A DNA stretch of 64,000 nt from Gimesia sp. (GTDB taxonomy: Bacteria > Planctomycetota > Planctomycetia > Planctomycetales > Planctomycetaceae): the NCBI GenBank assembly GCA_002706765.1, contig PAJV01000018.1, forward strand, positions 62,001 to 126,000, written 5' to 3'. Numbering within the stretch: position 1 is the first letter of the stretch; each line of letters starts with the position of its first letter. Below, piece by piece: positions 34,792 through 45,577 of the stretch. The notes below the pieces were generated by a model. That model was given only the letters and a program-made list of their open reading frames with translations, was not told the DNA's origin and did not search any database. Both the position numbers and the translations under genes were made by a program.

Positions 34792-36273
34792 ATGTCACAT
34801 CTACCAAATATGAATCGCCGCCGATTTCTGACCGACACCGGTATGGGTATGACCGGCATGGCCATGACGTCCCTCCTGTTTCAACAGGGTGAACTACAGG
34901 CTTCCGCTCCCGGTTCAGGTCGCCACCTGGCCCCGCGTGCCAAATCTGTGATCTGGATCTTTCTGATTGGCGGTCTCAGTCACCTCGAAAGTTTTGATCC
35001 CAAACCGGCTCTCAACAAGTACGCCGGTAAAACAATTGAAGATACACCGTTTGCAGATGCAGTGCTCAATAAAGACAAAATCAACAAAGTGCTGCTCGAT
35101 CCCTCCAAGCAGAAACGCAAGATTTACAAATCGCTGATGCCGCTGCAGACAGGTTTCAAAAAATACGGGGAAAGCGGTCTGGAAATCAGTGACTGGTTCC
35201 CGCACATGGGCTCCTGTGCCGACGATCTGACGCTGGTTCGCTCGATGTGGACCATCGATAACAACCACGGTGCCCAGCTGACTTATCACACCGGACGTAA
35301 AATTACCGAAGGCGCTTTCCCGACCGTCGGCTCGTGGATCAGTTACGGCCTGGGCACAGCCAACCAGAACCTGCCTCACTACGTCGTACTGGGGAATCCC
35401 AGTGCCGACTGCTGCGGTGCCGCCTGGACGCACGGTTCCTCTTACCTGGGTCCTGAACACGCGGGCGTCCGACTGAAAGTCGATCCCAAAGCACCGCTGT
35501 CATTTGTGCGTTCCGCTGATGAATCACTGACTCCCTCCGAGCAACAGGAAATGTTCGGGCTGCTCGGTAAACTCAATCGGCAGACAGGCATCCATTACCC
35601 CGATGACAAAAACCTGCAGGCCCGTATCAAATCCTACGAACTGGCCTTCCAGATGCAGTCGGCGGTCCCGGAAGTCATGAACTTCCAGGAAGAAACAAAA
35701 CATGTCCAGGACCTCTATGGGCTGGGCGATGCTTTGACCAAGGACTTCGGACAAAAATGCCTGGCAGCGAGACGTCTGAGCGAACAGGGTGTCCGTTTCA
35801 TCCAACTGTTCCACGGCTATCGCGGCAACGCCGGTGCCTGGGACTCGCATCGTGACATCAAACGCCTGCATTCCAGGCTTGCGAAAGAAGTCGATCAGCC
35901 GATTGCCGGTCTCATCAAAGACCTGAAACTGCGAGGGCTATTGGATGAAACGATGGTTGTAGTTGGTTCCGAATTCGGTCGGACGCCGGGAGCCGAATAC
36001 CGCGAAAGCAACAAGACCGTTTCCGGTTCAGGACGCGATCACCATCCGCATGGTTTCAGTATCGCCATGGCAGGAGGCGGCATCAAAGGGGGACACATCC
36101 ATGGCGCCACCGATGAACTCGGCTTCCATGCTGTAGAAGATCGGCATTACGTGACTGACCTGCATGCGACGGTCCTGCATCAGATGGGACTGGATACAAC
36201 CCGCCTGAATTATCCGGGCCGACAACGCCTCGAACGGGATTACGGCGAAGTCATCCACGATATCATCGGTTAA
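34792..36273 (+). CDS. DUF1501 protein, Tat-exported (cassette 1)
   Basis: A 493-residue protein of the DUF1501 family, related to the alkaline phosphatase/sulfatase superfamily. A twin-arginine signal is seen as MNRRRFLTDTGMGM. Family blocks: FLIGGLSHLESFDPKP, YHTGRKITEGAFPTVGSWI, QGVRFIQLFHGYRGN, VVVGSEFGRTPGAEY and the metal-site-like GRDHHPHGFSIAMAGGGIKGG. It pairs with the upstream PSD1 gene and converges with the WD40 gene, whose end is 31 bases away. Enzymatic activity is not known. Confidence 0.92.
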   Translation: MSHLPNMNRRRFLTDTGMGMTGMAMTSLLFQQGELQASAPGSGRHLAPRAKSVIWIFLIGGLSHLESFDPKPALNKYAGKTIEDTPFADAVLNKDKINKVLLDPSKQKRKIYKSLMPLQTGFKKYGESGLEISDWFPHMGSCADDLTLVRSMWTIDNNHGAQLTYHTGRKITEGAFPTVGSWISYGLGTANQNLPHYVVLGNPSADCCGAAWTHGSSYLGPEHAGVRLKVDPKAPLSFVRSADESLTPSEQQEMFGLLGKLNRQTGIHYPDDKNLQARIKSYELAFQMQSAVPEVMNFQEETKHVQDLYGLGDALTKDFGQKCLAARRLSEQGVRFIQLFHGYRGNAGAWDSHRDIKRLHSRLAKEVDQPIAGLIKDLKLRGLLDETMVVVGSEFGRTPGAEYRESNKTVSGSGRDHHPHGFSIAMAGGGIKGGHIHGATDELGFHAVEDRHYVTDLHATVLHQMGLDTTRLNYPGRQRLERDYGEVIHDIIG

Positions 36274-36304
36274 CGATGATGAAGCAGAACCAGGAAACAG
36301 CCAG

Positions 36305-37402
36305 TTAAACCTGTTTCTGTTTCTCTTCTTCTGTCATGCGATAAATATGAACGGCGCCGTGCGAATGCGCCACAATCAGATGCCGCGCATCATTTAAGAG
36401 GTCCAGCCCCCGGGCAGCCGCTGGCAGTTTCATCGTATGATAAAACTCGCTCTCATCCGGCTTTCTGAACCACAGCTCCCCTTTTCCACTCCGGTCGGCT
36501 CCGGCGCCAATCAGGAAACCATCAGGGTGATACCGCACCCCCCAGGCAATTCCCTGGAACGTCTTATCGGGTTTGAGCTTTGCTTTTTCCTGACCGGTTT
36601 TCCAGTCAAACAGCATGATAATCGGGTCTTGCACTCCTGCAAAGGAATTCACCACGTTGGTGATCCCGGCGGTCGCCAGTTCGCTTCCATCTGGGCTGAA
36701 CTGCAGGTCTCGCGCGCCTCCCATATCAGCAGCAAACTTTTTATCGTAACCGGTCATCACACTCGCATCGATACTGCGACTTTTTTTACCAGAATGCAGA
36801 TCCCAGACATGAATCACGCCCATCAGGTCCTGTGATACCAGGTGTTTCCCATCCGGATGAAATTCAACCGCATACACATGTCGCTCATGACCGGCGAAAC
36901 TCTGCAGCAGCTTTCCGTTTTCCAGATCCCAGAGTTTGACCAGCAGATCATTCCCGCAGGTTGCGAGTTTTGTCTGATCCGGAGAGAGGCGAACCCAGCG
37001 TGCTGAACCTTGATGAGCCTGGATCGTCAGTTTTGATTTCGGCTCCGTATCCAGCAGGTTCCAGGCCTTGATGTCTCCCCCCCAGCAGGCCGAATACAGC
37101 GTGTTGCCATCAGCCGAGAAGTCAAACGATCGGACCCAGCTTGTATGTCCCTTTAAGGTACGTTTTGTTTTTGATTCATAGTCCCATACGTGGATATCCA
37201 GATCTTCTGCACCGGCAACGATAAAGCGACCTGTCGGATCGACTCTGCACGAAGTCAGAGGCACCGTATGCTTGAGTTCGGCGACCTTGTGTGTTTTCAC
37301 TGGATCGATGGCATCATAATCGACGCCCGGCTTCCGTGCTTCAACCGCATCATTCAGAACCGGCTTGCTGGCTGCCACGGCTTCGCTGTTGTTGACACTC
37401 AT
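36305..37402 (-). CDS. WD40-repeat protein, cytoplasmic
   Basis: A 365-residue protein with about seven WD40 blades (for example HVWDYESKTKRTLKGHTSWV, split as LKGHTSWVRSFDFSADG; LWDLENGKLLQSFAGHERHV; HVWDLHSGKK). No signal peptide is visible. Its ATG overlaps the stop of the DUF1501 gene upstream (ATGA), so it belongs to the second PSD1/DUF1501 cassette. Such WD40 proteins are frequent companions of PSD1 genes in planctomycetes and may serve as scaffolds. Confidence 0.88.
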   Translation of the reverse strand: MSVNNSEAVAASKPVLNDAVEARKPGVDYDAIDPVKTHKVAELKHTVPLTSCRVDPTGRFIVAGAEDLDIHVWDYESKTKRTLKGHTSWVRSFDFSADGNTLYSACWGGDIKAWNLLDTEPKSKLTIQAHQGSARWVRLSPDQTKLATCGNDLLVKLWDLENGKLLQSFAGHERHVYAVEFHPDGKHLVSQDLMGVIHVWDLHSGKKSRSIDASVMTGYDKKFAADMGGARDLQFSPDGSELATAGITNVVNSFAGVQDPIIMLFDWKTGQEKAKLKPDKTFQGIAWGVRYHPDGFLIGAGADRSGKGELWFRKPDESEFYHTMKLPAAARGLDLLNDARHLIVAHSHGAVHIYRMTEEEKQKQV

Positions 37403-38661
37403 GCTAGCAACTCCTTGATAGGCTGTGCGGCGGGATCGCCGATGGGAACCGAGCGGCCTGCAATCTCGTGATCTCGCGTGGAATCAATTCCCAACGCCTG
37501 CAGGTACGTATGGAACAGATGCCCCGCATCCACTTCACGCTCTGCGACTGCTGTCCCCTTCTCATTCGTTTTCCCGATGATCGCACCGGGTTGAATACCA
37601 CATCCCCCCAATGCAATGGACCAGGCGGTCCCCCAGTGGTCACGTCCATAACGCACATTGATCTTGGGAGTGCGTCCAAACTCGGAATAAATCATGACGA
37701 GTGTGCTTTCCAGCATGCCGCGCTCATGCAGATCGTCCAGCAGCATCGAGAATGTTTTGTCGAACTCACCCAGTTGTTCCAGGTGAAAATTAAAGTTCTC
37801 TGCATGCGAGTCGTATCCGTGGTGTGTCACTTTCACACAGGTCGCGTTATTTTCGAGTAAGGTTCGCGCCAGGAGACAGTTTCGACCAAAATCATGCTTG
37901 CCATAACGTTCCAGATCTTTGTCGGCCGGTGGCTTTTCAAAGAACGTCTTGCGGGACATCAGCTTTTCCGCCTGCTGGAATGATGCATCAAATGTCTCCG
38001 TCATCGCTTTACCATGACCAGCCTGAAACTGACTGTTGAACTGCTGACGCAGCGCCATACGTCGTTCCGCCGCTGTTGGCGGCAGTCCTTTCGGCAGTGA
38101 CAGATTCTTCGGTGGATTGACTCCCAGAAATTTCAATTGCGCATGCCTGGCCCCCAGAAACGCAGCCGTACTGTCATTCAGTCCTCGTGTCGAAATATGA
38201 ATGTACCCGGGTAACTCTGCTTTCGCTGGTGCCAGGTATCTCGAAGCGACAGACCCCACATAAGGATACTCACCTGCCCGCCTCCCCTTCTCCATAAACA
38301 GGCGGCCCTGTGTGTGGTCGTTCGTTTTTAAATTGATACTGCGGACAATCGACAGGTGATGCATCCGCTGCGCCGTATAAGGCAGCAGTTCTGAAATATG
38401 CATACCGGGGACAGACGTCGGAATCGCGCGGAAGGGTCCACCAAATTCGGTACCCGGCTTGGGATCCCAGGATTCCAGCTGGCTGACGCCCCCCTGCAGG
38501 TAAACCTGCAGAATTCGTTTATGCTGACCGTTGACCTGTTCTGCCACTGCCGGTGATCCGGACAGACTGAATGCCAGCGCGCCACCGGCGGCCCCCGCCA
38601 GAAACTGACGCCTCGCTACACGGTGATCAAGCTGTTGACAGCCTTGATTTCTTTGCATCAT
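37399..38661 (-). CDS. DUF1501 protein, Tat-exported (cassette 2)
   Basis: About 420 residues, DUF1501 family. The twin-arginine signal is VARRQFLAGAAGGALAF. Family blocks include LQVYLQGGVSQLESWDPKPG, DHTQGRLFMEKGRRAG, VKVTHHGYDSHAENF and IYSEFGRTPKINVRYGRDHW, and the end GYGG-like motif is ALGGCGIQPGAIIGKT. Start taken as the ATG-ATG pair at 38658-38661; a TTG overlapping the previous stop has no ribosome site. Middle gene of a three-gene minus-strand cassette (DUF1549/1553, DUF1501, WD40). Confidence 0.88.
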   Translation of the reverse strand: MMQRNQGCQQLDHRVARRQFLAGAAGGALAFSLSGSPAVAEQVNGQHKRILQVYLQGGVSQLESWDPKPGTEFGGPFRAIPTSVPGMHISELLPYTAQRMHHLSIVRSINLKTNDHTQGRLFMEKGRRAGEYPYVGSVASRYLAPAKAELPGYIHISTRGLNDSTAAFLGARHAQLKFLGVNPPKNLSLPKGLPPTAAERRMALRQQFNSQFQAGHGKAMTETFDASFQQAEKLMSRKTFFEKPPADKDLERYGKHDFGRNCLLARTLLENNATCVKVTHHGYDSHAENFNFHLEQLGEFDKTFSMLLDDLHERGMLESTLVMIYSEFGRTPKINVRYGRDHWGTAWSIALGGCGIQPGAIIGKTNEKGTAVAEREVDAGHLFHTYLQALGIDSTRDHEIAGRSVPIGDPAAQPIKELLA

Positions 38662-38699
38662 CGGTCTTTCTGTTTTCGAGGTAGACGAGGAGTTGATTC

Positions 38700-40379
38700 T
38701 CAATGATTGAAACGAAATTCATCCGACACCAGCGCCGCCCAGACCAGTTCAGGAATTCCCTTGTGGGTTTCCTGCTGACTTGAGTTTAAATATTCGACTA
38801 CCTGTCGGGTTTCTGACTCGTTCGGAAAGCGGGAAAGGACGGCAAGATACAGTTCTTCGGCGACCGCGGGACCCGACTCAAGTTTTTTAAGCCGTGCTGT
38901 CAGATTATTTCCGCCGGGAACCAGCCAGGACTGAATCAAAGGCCCGTTCAACAGAAATAATGCCTGGTTGGCGGAAGCATCAAACCGGGATGATTGCGCC
39001 CCCACAGTGCCAAACGTGACCGTAAAGGAATCAACGTTTCTCCATAGGGCATCGTGTAACGCTTCTTCCTGCCAGAGTGGCTCCGCTGTAACTTGAGGGC
39101 CATGTTTGGGATCGTCTTTTATTTTTTTTGCCTTCAGACCAGCGAGTGTTCTTTCAGTGACTCCGGTCGCCTGCATCATTGACCAGGCCAGTTGCTCGGG
39201 TGATAAAGGCTTTAACAGGCCGACACGATAATCGGGTTTGTCAGCGGATTTCAAATCCGAGTTATTACGACTGCTGCGTTGATAAACGTCTGTCAGCGCC
39301 AATTCGCGAATCAGATACTTCAGGTCATAGTCCATTTCCTGTAACGCAGTTGACAGCAGTTCGAGAACTTCCGGATGCGTGGGCGGATTATCAGAGTGCC
39401 ACATATCGAGCGGTTCCACCAGGCCGCGGCCCATCATCAACGCCCAGAGACGGTTGACAATATTATTCTGAAAGGCCTGATTCTCGGTACTGGTAATCGC
39501 ATCCGCCAGTTGCAGACGACGACTGTAAACCGGTATCGAACGCACATTTTTGGCAGGTTTGACTCTGTAGGGTTCTTCAGGGATCTCAGGATCAGGAATC
39601 TCAGGCAGATCCAGCACCCGCGGTGCCGTCTTGCCTTCTTCTTTGGTGAAGACGGAAGTAAATGCGACCTGCCCTTCGGCTTTTTCACCAATGGATGTTT
39701 TTTTTGTTTTGGGATCCCGGAACAGGTAGCTGCGACTTAAAAACGCATTCAACCCATGATAGTGACGCTGCAGATAATCATTCACGTTGGGATGGTCATG
39801 GCACTGGGCACACTGAAGATCACGCCCCAGGAACAGGCGTCCCAGATCTCGGGTAACCTGCTCGGCCTTTAATTCCCGATCCAGCAGGAACTTGGCAGCC
39901 GGTCGGGTTTTCTCATCTGTGCCATCGACAGTCAGCATTTCCTGCACCAGGTCATCCCAGCGGCGGTTAGCCAAGAACGACTCTCGCAAATATTTCTGCC
40001 AGTCCTTCGCAGGCACATGTTTATCGGGATGACGTTCCATCAGCATCGTGTCAAACACATACTGCATCCGCCGCGCATATTCGGGAGATGCCAGCAGGCG
40101 ATCAATTTCGTCAACACGTTTGTCAGCGGAGGTATCAGCAACAAATGCCCGCACTTTCTCTGCCGTGGGAATAGTGCCTGTCAGGTCAAGTGTGATGCGC
40201 CGTAAAAACGTCGCGTCATCGGCAGTCGCAACCGCCTGGTTCTCGAACTGCGGGTTGCCGGCTCCCAGCGCCGCATCAATCCGTTCATGGAGTGTTGTTT
40301 CGGCAGACACTGGTGCCGCATAAACAGCGATCAAGATCGCAGAATACGTGAGCAGTTGTGGGATGGAACGTAAGCTCAT
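38700..40379 (-). CDS. DUF1549-DUF1553 protein (cassette 2)
   Basis: About 559 residues with a signal peptide (MSLRSIPQLLTYSAILIAVY). DUF1549 is seen as FLRRITLDLTGTIPTAEKV and CAQCHDHPNVND; DUF1553 as FQNNIVNRLWALMMGRGLVEP and DNPPTHPEVLELL. It is shorter than the other two PSD1-type proteins in the window because it lacks the N-terminal cytochrome-like domain and the coiled coil. The ATG at 40379 starts the signal peptide; an in-frame ATG lies 51 bases upstream. Confidence 0.88.
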   Translation of the reverse strand: MSLRSIPQLLTYSAILIAVYAAPVSAETTLHERIDAALGAGNPQFENQAVATADDATFLRRITLDLTGTIPTAEKVRAFVADTSADKRVDEIDRLLASPEYARRMQYVFDTMLMERHPDKHVPAKDWQKYLRESFLANRRWDDLVQEMLTVDGTDEKTRPAAKFLLDRELKAEQVTRDLGRLFLGRDLQCAQCHDHPNVNDYLQRHYHGLNAFLSRSYLFRDPKTKKTSIGEKAEGQVAFTSVFTKEEGKTAPRVLDLPEIPDPEIPEEPYRVKPAKNVRSIPVYSRRLQLADAITSTENQAFQNNIVNRLWALMMGRGLVEPLDMWHSDNPPTHPEVLELLSTALQEMDYDLKYLIRELALTDVYQRSSRNNSDLKSADKPDYRVGLLKPLSPEQLAWSMMQATGVTERTLAGLKAKKIKDDPKHGPQVTAEPLWQEEALHDALWRNVDSFTVTFGTVGAQSSRFDASANQALFLLNGPLIQSWLVPGGNNLTARLKKLESGPAVAEELYLAVLSRFPNESETRQVVEYLNSSQQETHKGIPELVWAALVSDEFRFNH

Positions 40380-40580
40380 AAGATCACGCGATTCAGGCAG
40401 GAAGTAAAAAGAGGGACCAGTTGACACCATGCATCAACTGGCATTCATATGTTACCTGAATCTGATTGCGATATCAATTATTTTCTGCTTAACCTGAGTT
40501 TTTTCAGGAAGTTCCGCCATAGTATGATATTCATCGGCTGACCGTGTTTTACGGAAAAAACGTCCAGTTTGCCTCTCTTA

Positions 40581-42788
40581 TCAACGCTGCCCATAAACGG
40601 GAGGCTTCCAACCCTTGGGCAGTTTTCCCTGTGGTCTCACGCCATACGCGTCTGCCGGGATCGGATGATCTTTTGCAGCTTGCAGAGGCAGATCATCGGG
40701 AAGATGCTTGATTTTGAAATCTTTGTACTGGATTTTCATCTGCGGTCCCACATGGACCTGCACTGCCAGCACGCCTTCCAGAGCACGCCCTTTTTCATCC
40801 AGGTCGATTAAATCTGCAGTCTTGTGTCCATCAATCCAGTGCTGATGATGATTGCCTTTCACCAGTACCCGGAAATCATGCCATTCATCAGGTGCGAAAG
40901 TTTTGACCGGGATTTTTCCGACAACCCAGGGCTGCCCCTCCGGATCAATAATGACTTTCTCCCCGGTATGCGAGAGGATCCGGCGCCCTTTCTCTTCGTA
41001 CAGCATGCCGTTGTAGTTCGGGTTATTGGCAACCACATCACACTGATATCCGGTCACAATGTCCAGGCCCAGATCGGGCCGGGAGGTGCCCCGGTATTGC
41101 AGGCCACTGTTCCCGCCTGCAGTCACTTTTACTTTGACCCGCAGATCAAAATTACGAATCGTAGAATCGTTCCAGGTGATGAACCGGTTCATCTTCAGAG
41201 TCCCGTCAGTTTTACCCGTCAGTGCCCCTTCTTCGACTGACCAGTACCGGGGATCTCCGCTCCAGTGACGCAGTGTTTTGCCATCAAATACCGAAACGAA
41301 TCCTTCAGGATCTACTTTAGCCCCCACTGCTGCCGAGGCAACCGGATGCGGTTCTGTCGAGTCCGTGAACTTTCCCTTTAACGGATCGAGCGGCCCCCCC
41401 AGTTCTTTGACTCGCGTCGTTGTGCGCTCGCGCATTTCTTTTAAAGTGTCTTGATACTTCGGATGACCGGCCAGGTTCACCAGTTCGTCCGGATCCTGTT
41501 TCAGGTCATGCAGAAACTCATGGTTATCATGATCAAAATATCGTACATATTTGAACCGCTCATTCCGCAGACCTTCAAAGGCAGGAATCCGATTGCGGAC
41601 CGCAAAGTGTTCATGAAAGGCTTCTGTTCTCCAGTCGGCAGGTGTCTTGCCCGCTACGATCGGCTGCAGACTGTGCCCCTGGTATCGCGGGGGAATCGCG
41701 ACTCCCGCCCAGTCAAGAAAGGTCGCCGGCAGGTCCAGATTCAGCGCAGGGGCGCTCGTCGCCTGACCATGCTGCGCCGTGGGGACGCGGGGATCTGCGA
41801 TAATCAAAGGAACATTCAATGCTTCTTCATAATGCGACCATTTCCCGGCAAATCCGCGATTTCCCATGTAATACCCGTTGTCAGCCGAGTAAACGATGAT
41901 TGTATTTTTATCCAGTCCGGCCTCTTTTAAAGCCGCCAGAAAACGACCGATGGCACCATCGATGCCACTCACCATGCGGTAATAGGCCCGCATATTCGTC
42001 TGATATTTATCGTCAGTATTCCAGCGCCAGAAATAACGTTCCCGATTGAGAGTCGTTTTCAGAAAGTCCGGTTGTCCATCAAAAATCTCCGGTGCATTCA
42101 GTCGCGGCGGAGCGATTGTGATATCTTCATACATGCCGTCCACAGCACGCGGCCAGGGGAAGTGACCAATTCCCGGTCGACGGTCACTGTCTTCTGCGTG
42201 ACAGGCGTTAAACCACATATTTAATGCAAACGGTTTCCCCTTTGGTTGTGTTTTGAGAAACTCAATGCCTCGATCAACGATCAGTTCGGTCTCGTGACGC
42301 AGACTGCCGTCCGGCTGTTTTTTGTAATAGGGGTTGCGGCTGATCGCTTCGAATTCATCAAAGTGTTTTTCCCTTTGAAAACCCTTCGGCATCTTCGCGT
42401 GCCATTTCCCAAAGTACCCGACACGATATCCGTTTTCGCGCAACAGATCGGAAAACAGCGTTTCCACGGCTTCAGGTCGGGCCATCTCGGGATTCGCAGG
42501 CGTTCCATAACTGCGGCCGGTCAAGCCGGTCAGAATTGTCGTGCGACTTACCCAGCAGATGGCCTGACTGACACAGGCATTATCAAAGCGAGTTCCCCGC
42601 GCCGCCAGTTCATCGATATTGGGGGTCTTGATCACCTGGTTACCATAACAGCCTAATGTGCTGGTGGTCTGATCGTCGGCGAAGAAAAAGACAATGTTTG
42701 GTTTCTCGTTTGGATTGGGTTTCTCGTCTGCCATCAACGAACCGCAGGAAACGAAAAACAGTACAGTCAGATGCAGGAATAATTTCAT
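40581..42788 (-). CDS. sulfatase / DUF1080 fusion with unusual active-site motif
   Basis: A 735-residue exported protein (signal about 1-20). Sulfatase domain to about 490: FFFADDQTTSTLGCYG, ICWVSRTTILTG, VGYFGKWHAKMP, VYSADNGYYMG. The formylglycine motif reads C-W-V-S-R instead of the usual C-x-P/A-x-R, so recognition by formylglycine-generating enzyme is uncertain. Residues about 495-700 form a DUF1080 domain (FVSVFDGKTLRHWSGD, GGNSGLQYRGTS, IQYKDFKIKHL), perhaps for substrate binding or hydrolysis. It stands alone between two PSD1 cassettes. Confidence 0.9.
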   Translation of the reverse strand: MKLFLHLTVLFFVSCGSLMADEKPNPNEKPNIVFFFADDQTTSTLGCYGNQVIKTPNIDELAARGTRFDNACVSQAICWVSRTTILTGLTGRSYGTPANPEMARPEAVETLFSDLLRENGYRVGYFGKWHAKMPKGFQREKHFDEFEAISRNPYYKKQPDGSLRHETELIVDRGIEFLKTQPKGKPFALNMWFNACHAEDSDRRPGIGHFPWPRAVDGMYEDITIAPPRLNAPEIFDGQPDFLKTTLNRERYFWRWNTDDKYQTNMRAYYRMVSGIDGAIGRFLAALKEAGLDKNTIIVYSADNGYYMGNRGFAGKWSHYEEALNVPLIIADPRVPTAQHGQATSAPALNLDLPATFLDWAGVAIPPRYQGHSLQPIVAGKTPADWRTEAFHEHFAVRNRIPAFEGLRNERFKYVRYFDHDNHEFLHDLKQDPDELVNLAGHPKYQDTLKEMRERTTTRVKELGGPLDPLKGKFTDSTEPHPVASAAVGAKVDPEGFVSVFDGKTLRHWSGDPRYWSVEEGALTGKTDGTLKMNRFITWNDSTIRNFDLRVKVKVTAGGNSGLQYRGTSRPDLGLDIVTGYQCDVVANNPNYNGMLYEEKGRRILSHTGEKVIIDPEGQPWVVGKIPVKTFAPDEWHDFRVLVKGNHHQHWIDGHKTADLIDLDEKGRALEGVLAVQVHVGPQMKIQYKDFKIKHLPDDLPLQAAKDHPIPADAYGVRPQGKLPKGWKPPVYGQR

Positions 42789-43139
42789 GGCTGTAGCTTC
42801 ATTGAATAGAGTGTTGTCTAGTCCGGCTCTTCCATTACAGCCGAATTACAGAATCACGCTGCTTCTTCCGGAGGCGGCATGCTTACCTGACACTGTAACT
42901 GACCGCACGGGCAAAGGCGACTCTACTCTCTGAAAATTCAGAGCTCGTCAAAGCAAAGGCTTGTAACCGGGGGGAATGGGCCTGTAGAATAGTAAATCTA
43001 CTTAATTAACCTGCCAGCCGATTCCGCGCAGTTCGTCGTACATTGTCTTTTGCACTCTGAAGAACTGCCTTCGAACTCAATCGCAATAAATACTGACGCT
43101 ATAAACACTGTGTCTCCAGATTGAAAGCCTGCCTGCATT
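42789..43139. other. intergenic region between divergent genes, 351 bases
   Basis: Lies between the sulfatase/DUF1080 gene (left-reading) and the PSD1 gene of cassette 3 (right-reading), so must hold both promoters. A small palindrome CTCTGAA-AA-TTCAGAG sits at 42928-42943. No gene is seen. Confidence 0.6.
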
Positions 43140-45575
43140 ATGAATGATCAGGGATACCGCAGTCGCTTGATTCCCGTTCTGATGCCCCTGCTGCTGTTCT
43201 CTTCGCCGGCGATCGCTGCGGAAAAAACGGTGGATTTCGAACGTGACATTGCCCCCATTTTAAAAAGCCGCTGCCTGAGCTGTCACCAGGATCGCGTTCG
43301 CCAGGGGGGACTTGCCCTGCATTCTGCCGTAGGAGTACGTAAAGGTGGCGAAAGCGGAGAAATCATTGATCTCGGCGATCCCGACGCGAGTTACCTGATC
43401 GATCTGATTACGGCCTACGACGGGGTGGCGGAAATGCCTCAAGAGGCAGCGCCTCTCACAACAGACGAAGTAGAGACGTTTCGAAGCTGGATCAAACAGG
43501 GAGCACACTGGCCGGAAAACCTGGTACTGGAGCCTCCCGTTTTATGGTCTCTGAGAACATTAACGCAACCACCGGTTCCCACAGTCACTCAGACATCTGC
43601 TAAATTCCCGATACGGAACCCGATCGATGCCTTTGTCGCTGCCCGACATCAGTTGGCCGGTGTGCAACCCGCGCCACCGGCATCGAAGCGCACACTCATT
43701 CGACGGCTCTTCCTGGACCTTACCGGCTTACTGCCGACACCGGAAGAAGTTGCAGGTTTTATCGCAGACGAAGATCCCCGTGCCTATGAAATACTGGTTG
43801 ATAAACTGCTGGCTTCACCGCATTTTGGAGAACGCTGGGGGCGGTACTGGCTGGATCTGGCCCGCTATGCAGACAGTGATGGTTACCTGGGTGACAGTAT
43901 ACGTCCCCATGCCTGGGTCTATCGGGAATGGGTCATCCAGGCGATCAATGATGATTTACCCTTCGATCAGTTCTCCATCGAACAACTGGCGGGAGACCTG
44001 CTGGAAAAACCAACGGATTCACAACTGATTGCCACCGGCTTTCACCGCAACACATTGAGCAATACCGAAGCGGGCGTGGATCTCGAATTATATCGTACGA
44101 AAGAACTCGTCGACCGCGTGAATACCACAGGCATGGTGTGGCTCGGCTTTACACTGGGTTGTGCCGAATGCCATGACCATAAACACGATCCCATCTCACA
44201 GAAAGAGTTCTACCAGTTTTATTCTTTCTTCAATAATGCCGACGATTCGAGCGTGAAAGTCAGCCATGATTGGGACATGGCTGAATACCAGTCAAAACAG
44301 AAACAATGGCAACCCGCGTATGAGAAAGCACTGACTTCACTGCAAGAGTTTGAGAAATCAGACCTCACTGCAGAACAGAAAGCAGAAATCACGAAAACGC
44401 TGGAGAAATATAAAAGGTCCTCCGATCTCAAAAAGATTTCCCCATACTATGAGACGAAACAACCTGGCTGGGACAAACTCTACTCGCAACTGGAATCGCT
44501 GCTGAAAACCCGCCCTTCTCCACCAGCAACCCGGGCTCCCACCTTTAAAGAACGAACCAAAGACCGCCGGGACACCTTCGTGCATGTCCGGGGGATTTAC
44601 AATCAACATGGCGAAAAAGTCGATCCAGGCACTCCCGCTGTCCTGCCTGAATTCAATGCGGGAGAACCACTGAGAGACCGTCTGGATCTGGCACGGTGGC
44701 TGTTTCAGGAGAATAACCCGCTGACGGCCCGCGTTGCCGTCAATCGCATCTGGCAGCATCTGTTTGCCCGCGGGCTGGTCGCGACTCCCAATGACTTCGG
44801 CACGAAAGGGGAACCGCCCACGCACCCACTCCTGCTGGACTGGCTGGCGGCAGAATACAAATCACAAAACTGGAGTCGCAAAACGATGATCCGACTGATC
44901 GTCATGTCCTCGACGTACCGGATGTCGTCCGCGGCGAATGCGAGTCCTGTCCAACATGATGTCAATAATCAGCTACTCTGGCGGCAGAACAGTTATCGGG
45001 TCGAAGCGGAAATTGTCCGCGATATCCATCTCACCGCCAGTAGTCTGCTGGATCGTACGATTGGGCGGCGGGGAATTCGACCTCCTCTACCGGCGTTTGT
45101 CACCGATGTCGGACGCAGCGTCAAATGGCCTGCGACTGAAGGCAGCGCGCGTTATCGCCGGGGAATGTATATTGTCTTTAAACGCACGGTCCCCTATCCG
45201 ATGCTGATGACCTTTGATGCGCCGGATGCCACCGTTTCCTGCAGCCGACGCGAACGCTCGAACACTCCCCTGCAGGCACTCACCCTGTTGAACGGACCCC
45301 TGTTTTTCGAAAGTGCCCAGGCACTGGGAAAACTGATGTGGGAAGAACATCAGGACAATCTGCCCGCCGCGACAGAGGAGATGTTCCTCCGCTGTTTTTC
45401 CCGCCCTCCGGCACCGCGCGAGCAGGAATACCTCAATGCTGCGTATGCCGATCTGCTGTACCTGGCGGAAAACAGCCAAGCGAAAACAAAATCAGCAGAA
45501 GATCCACAACAGACCGCCCTGATTCAGCTGGCGAGAATCGTCATGAACCTGGATGAATTTATCACGCGAGACTGA
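43140..45575 (+). CDS. PSD1-type protein with N-terminal cytochrome-like domain (cassette 3)
   Basis: An 811-residue exported protein (signal about 1-27). Haem c motif CLSCH at Cys45-His49 opens a planctomycete cytochrome domain (PSCyt1-like, with [14 protein letters not shown] and [13 protein letters not shown]). DUF1549 follows ([50 protein letters not shown]), then DUF1553 ([57 protein letters not shown]). First gene of a four-gene plus-strand group, 2 bases before its DUF1501 partner. No enzymatic role is established for the family. Confidence 0.92.
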   Translation: MNDQGYRSRLIPVLMPLLLFSSPAIAAEKTVDFERDIAPILKSRCLSCHQDRVRQGGLALHSAVGVRKGGESGEIIDLGDPDASYLIDLITAYDGVAEMPQEAAPLTTDEVETFRSWIKQGAHWPENLVLEPPVLWSLRTLTQPPVPTVTQTSAKFPIRNPIDAFVAARHQLAGVQPAPPASKRTLIRRLFLDLTGLLPTPEEVAGFIADEDPRAYEILVDKLLASPHFGERWGRYWLDLARYADSDGYLGDSIRPHAWVYREWVIQAINDDLPFDQFSIEQLAGDLLEKPTDSQLIATGFHRNTLSNTEAGVDLELYRTKELVDRVNTTGMVWLGFTLGCAECHDHKHDPISQKEFYQFYSFFNNADDSSVKVSHDWDMAEYQSKQKQWQPAYEKALTSLQEFEKSDLTAEQKAEITKTLEKYKRSSDLKKISPYYETKQPGWDKLYSQLESLLKTRPSPPATRAPTFKERTKDRRDTFVHVRGIYNQHGEKVDPGTPAVLPEFNAGEPLRDRLDLARWLFQENNPLTARVAVNRIWQHLFARGLVATPNDFGTKGEPPTHPLLLDWLAAEYKSQNWSRKTMIRLIVMSSTYRMSSAANASPVQHDVNNQLLWRQNSYRVEAEIVRDIHLTASSLLDRTIGRRGIRPPLPAFVTDVGRSVKWPATEGSARYRRGMYIVFKRTVPYPMLMTFDAPDATVSCSRRERSNTPLQALTLLNGPLFFESAQALGKLMWEEHQDNLPAATEEMFLRCFSRPPAPREQEYLNAAYADLLYLAENSQAKTKSAEDPQQTALIQLARIVMNLDEFITRD

Positions 45576-45577
45576 AT

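Noticed and set aside
36294-36317. Hairpin GAAACAG/CTGTTTC between the DUF1501 and WD40 gene ends
   Set aside because: Seven base pairs with a 10-base loop and no T-tract; too weak to call a terminator, and it overlaps the WD40 stop region.
21231-43012. 16-base identical word TCTACTTAATTAACCT at 21231-21246 and 42997-43012, both upstream of genes
   Set aside because: One exact 16-mer match is about what chance gives in 64 kb on two strands; no flanking similarity was found.
43109-43118. ACTGTGTCTC matching part of the 94-bp repeat
   Set aside because: Only ten bases agree and the remainder of the repeat is absent.
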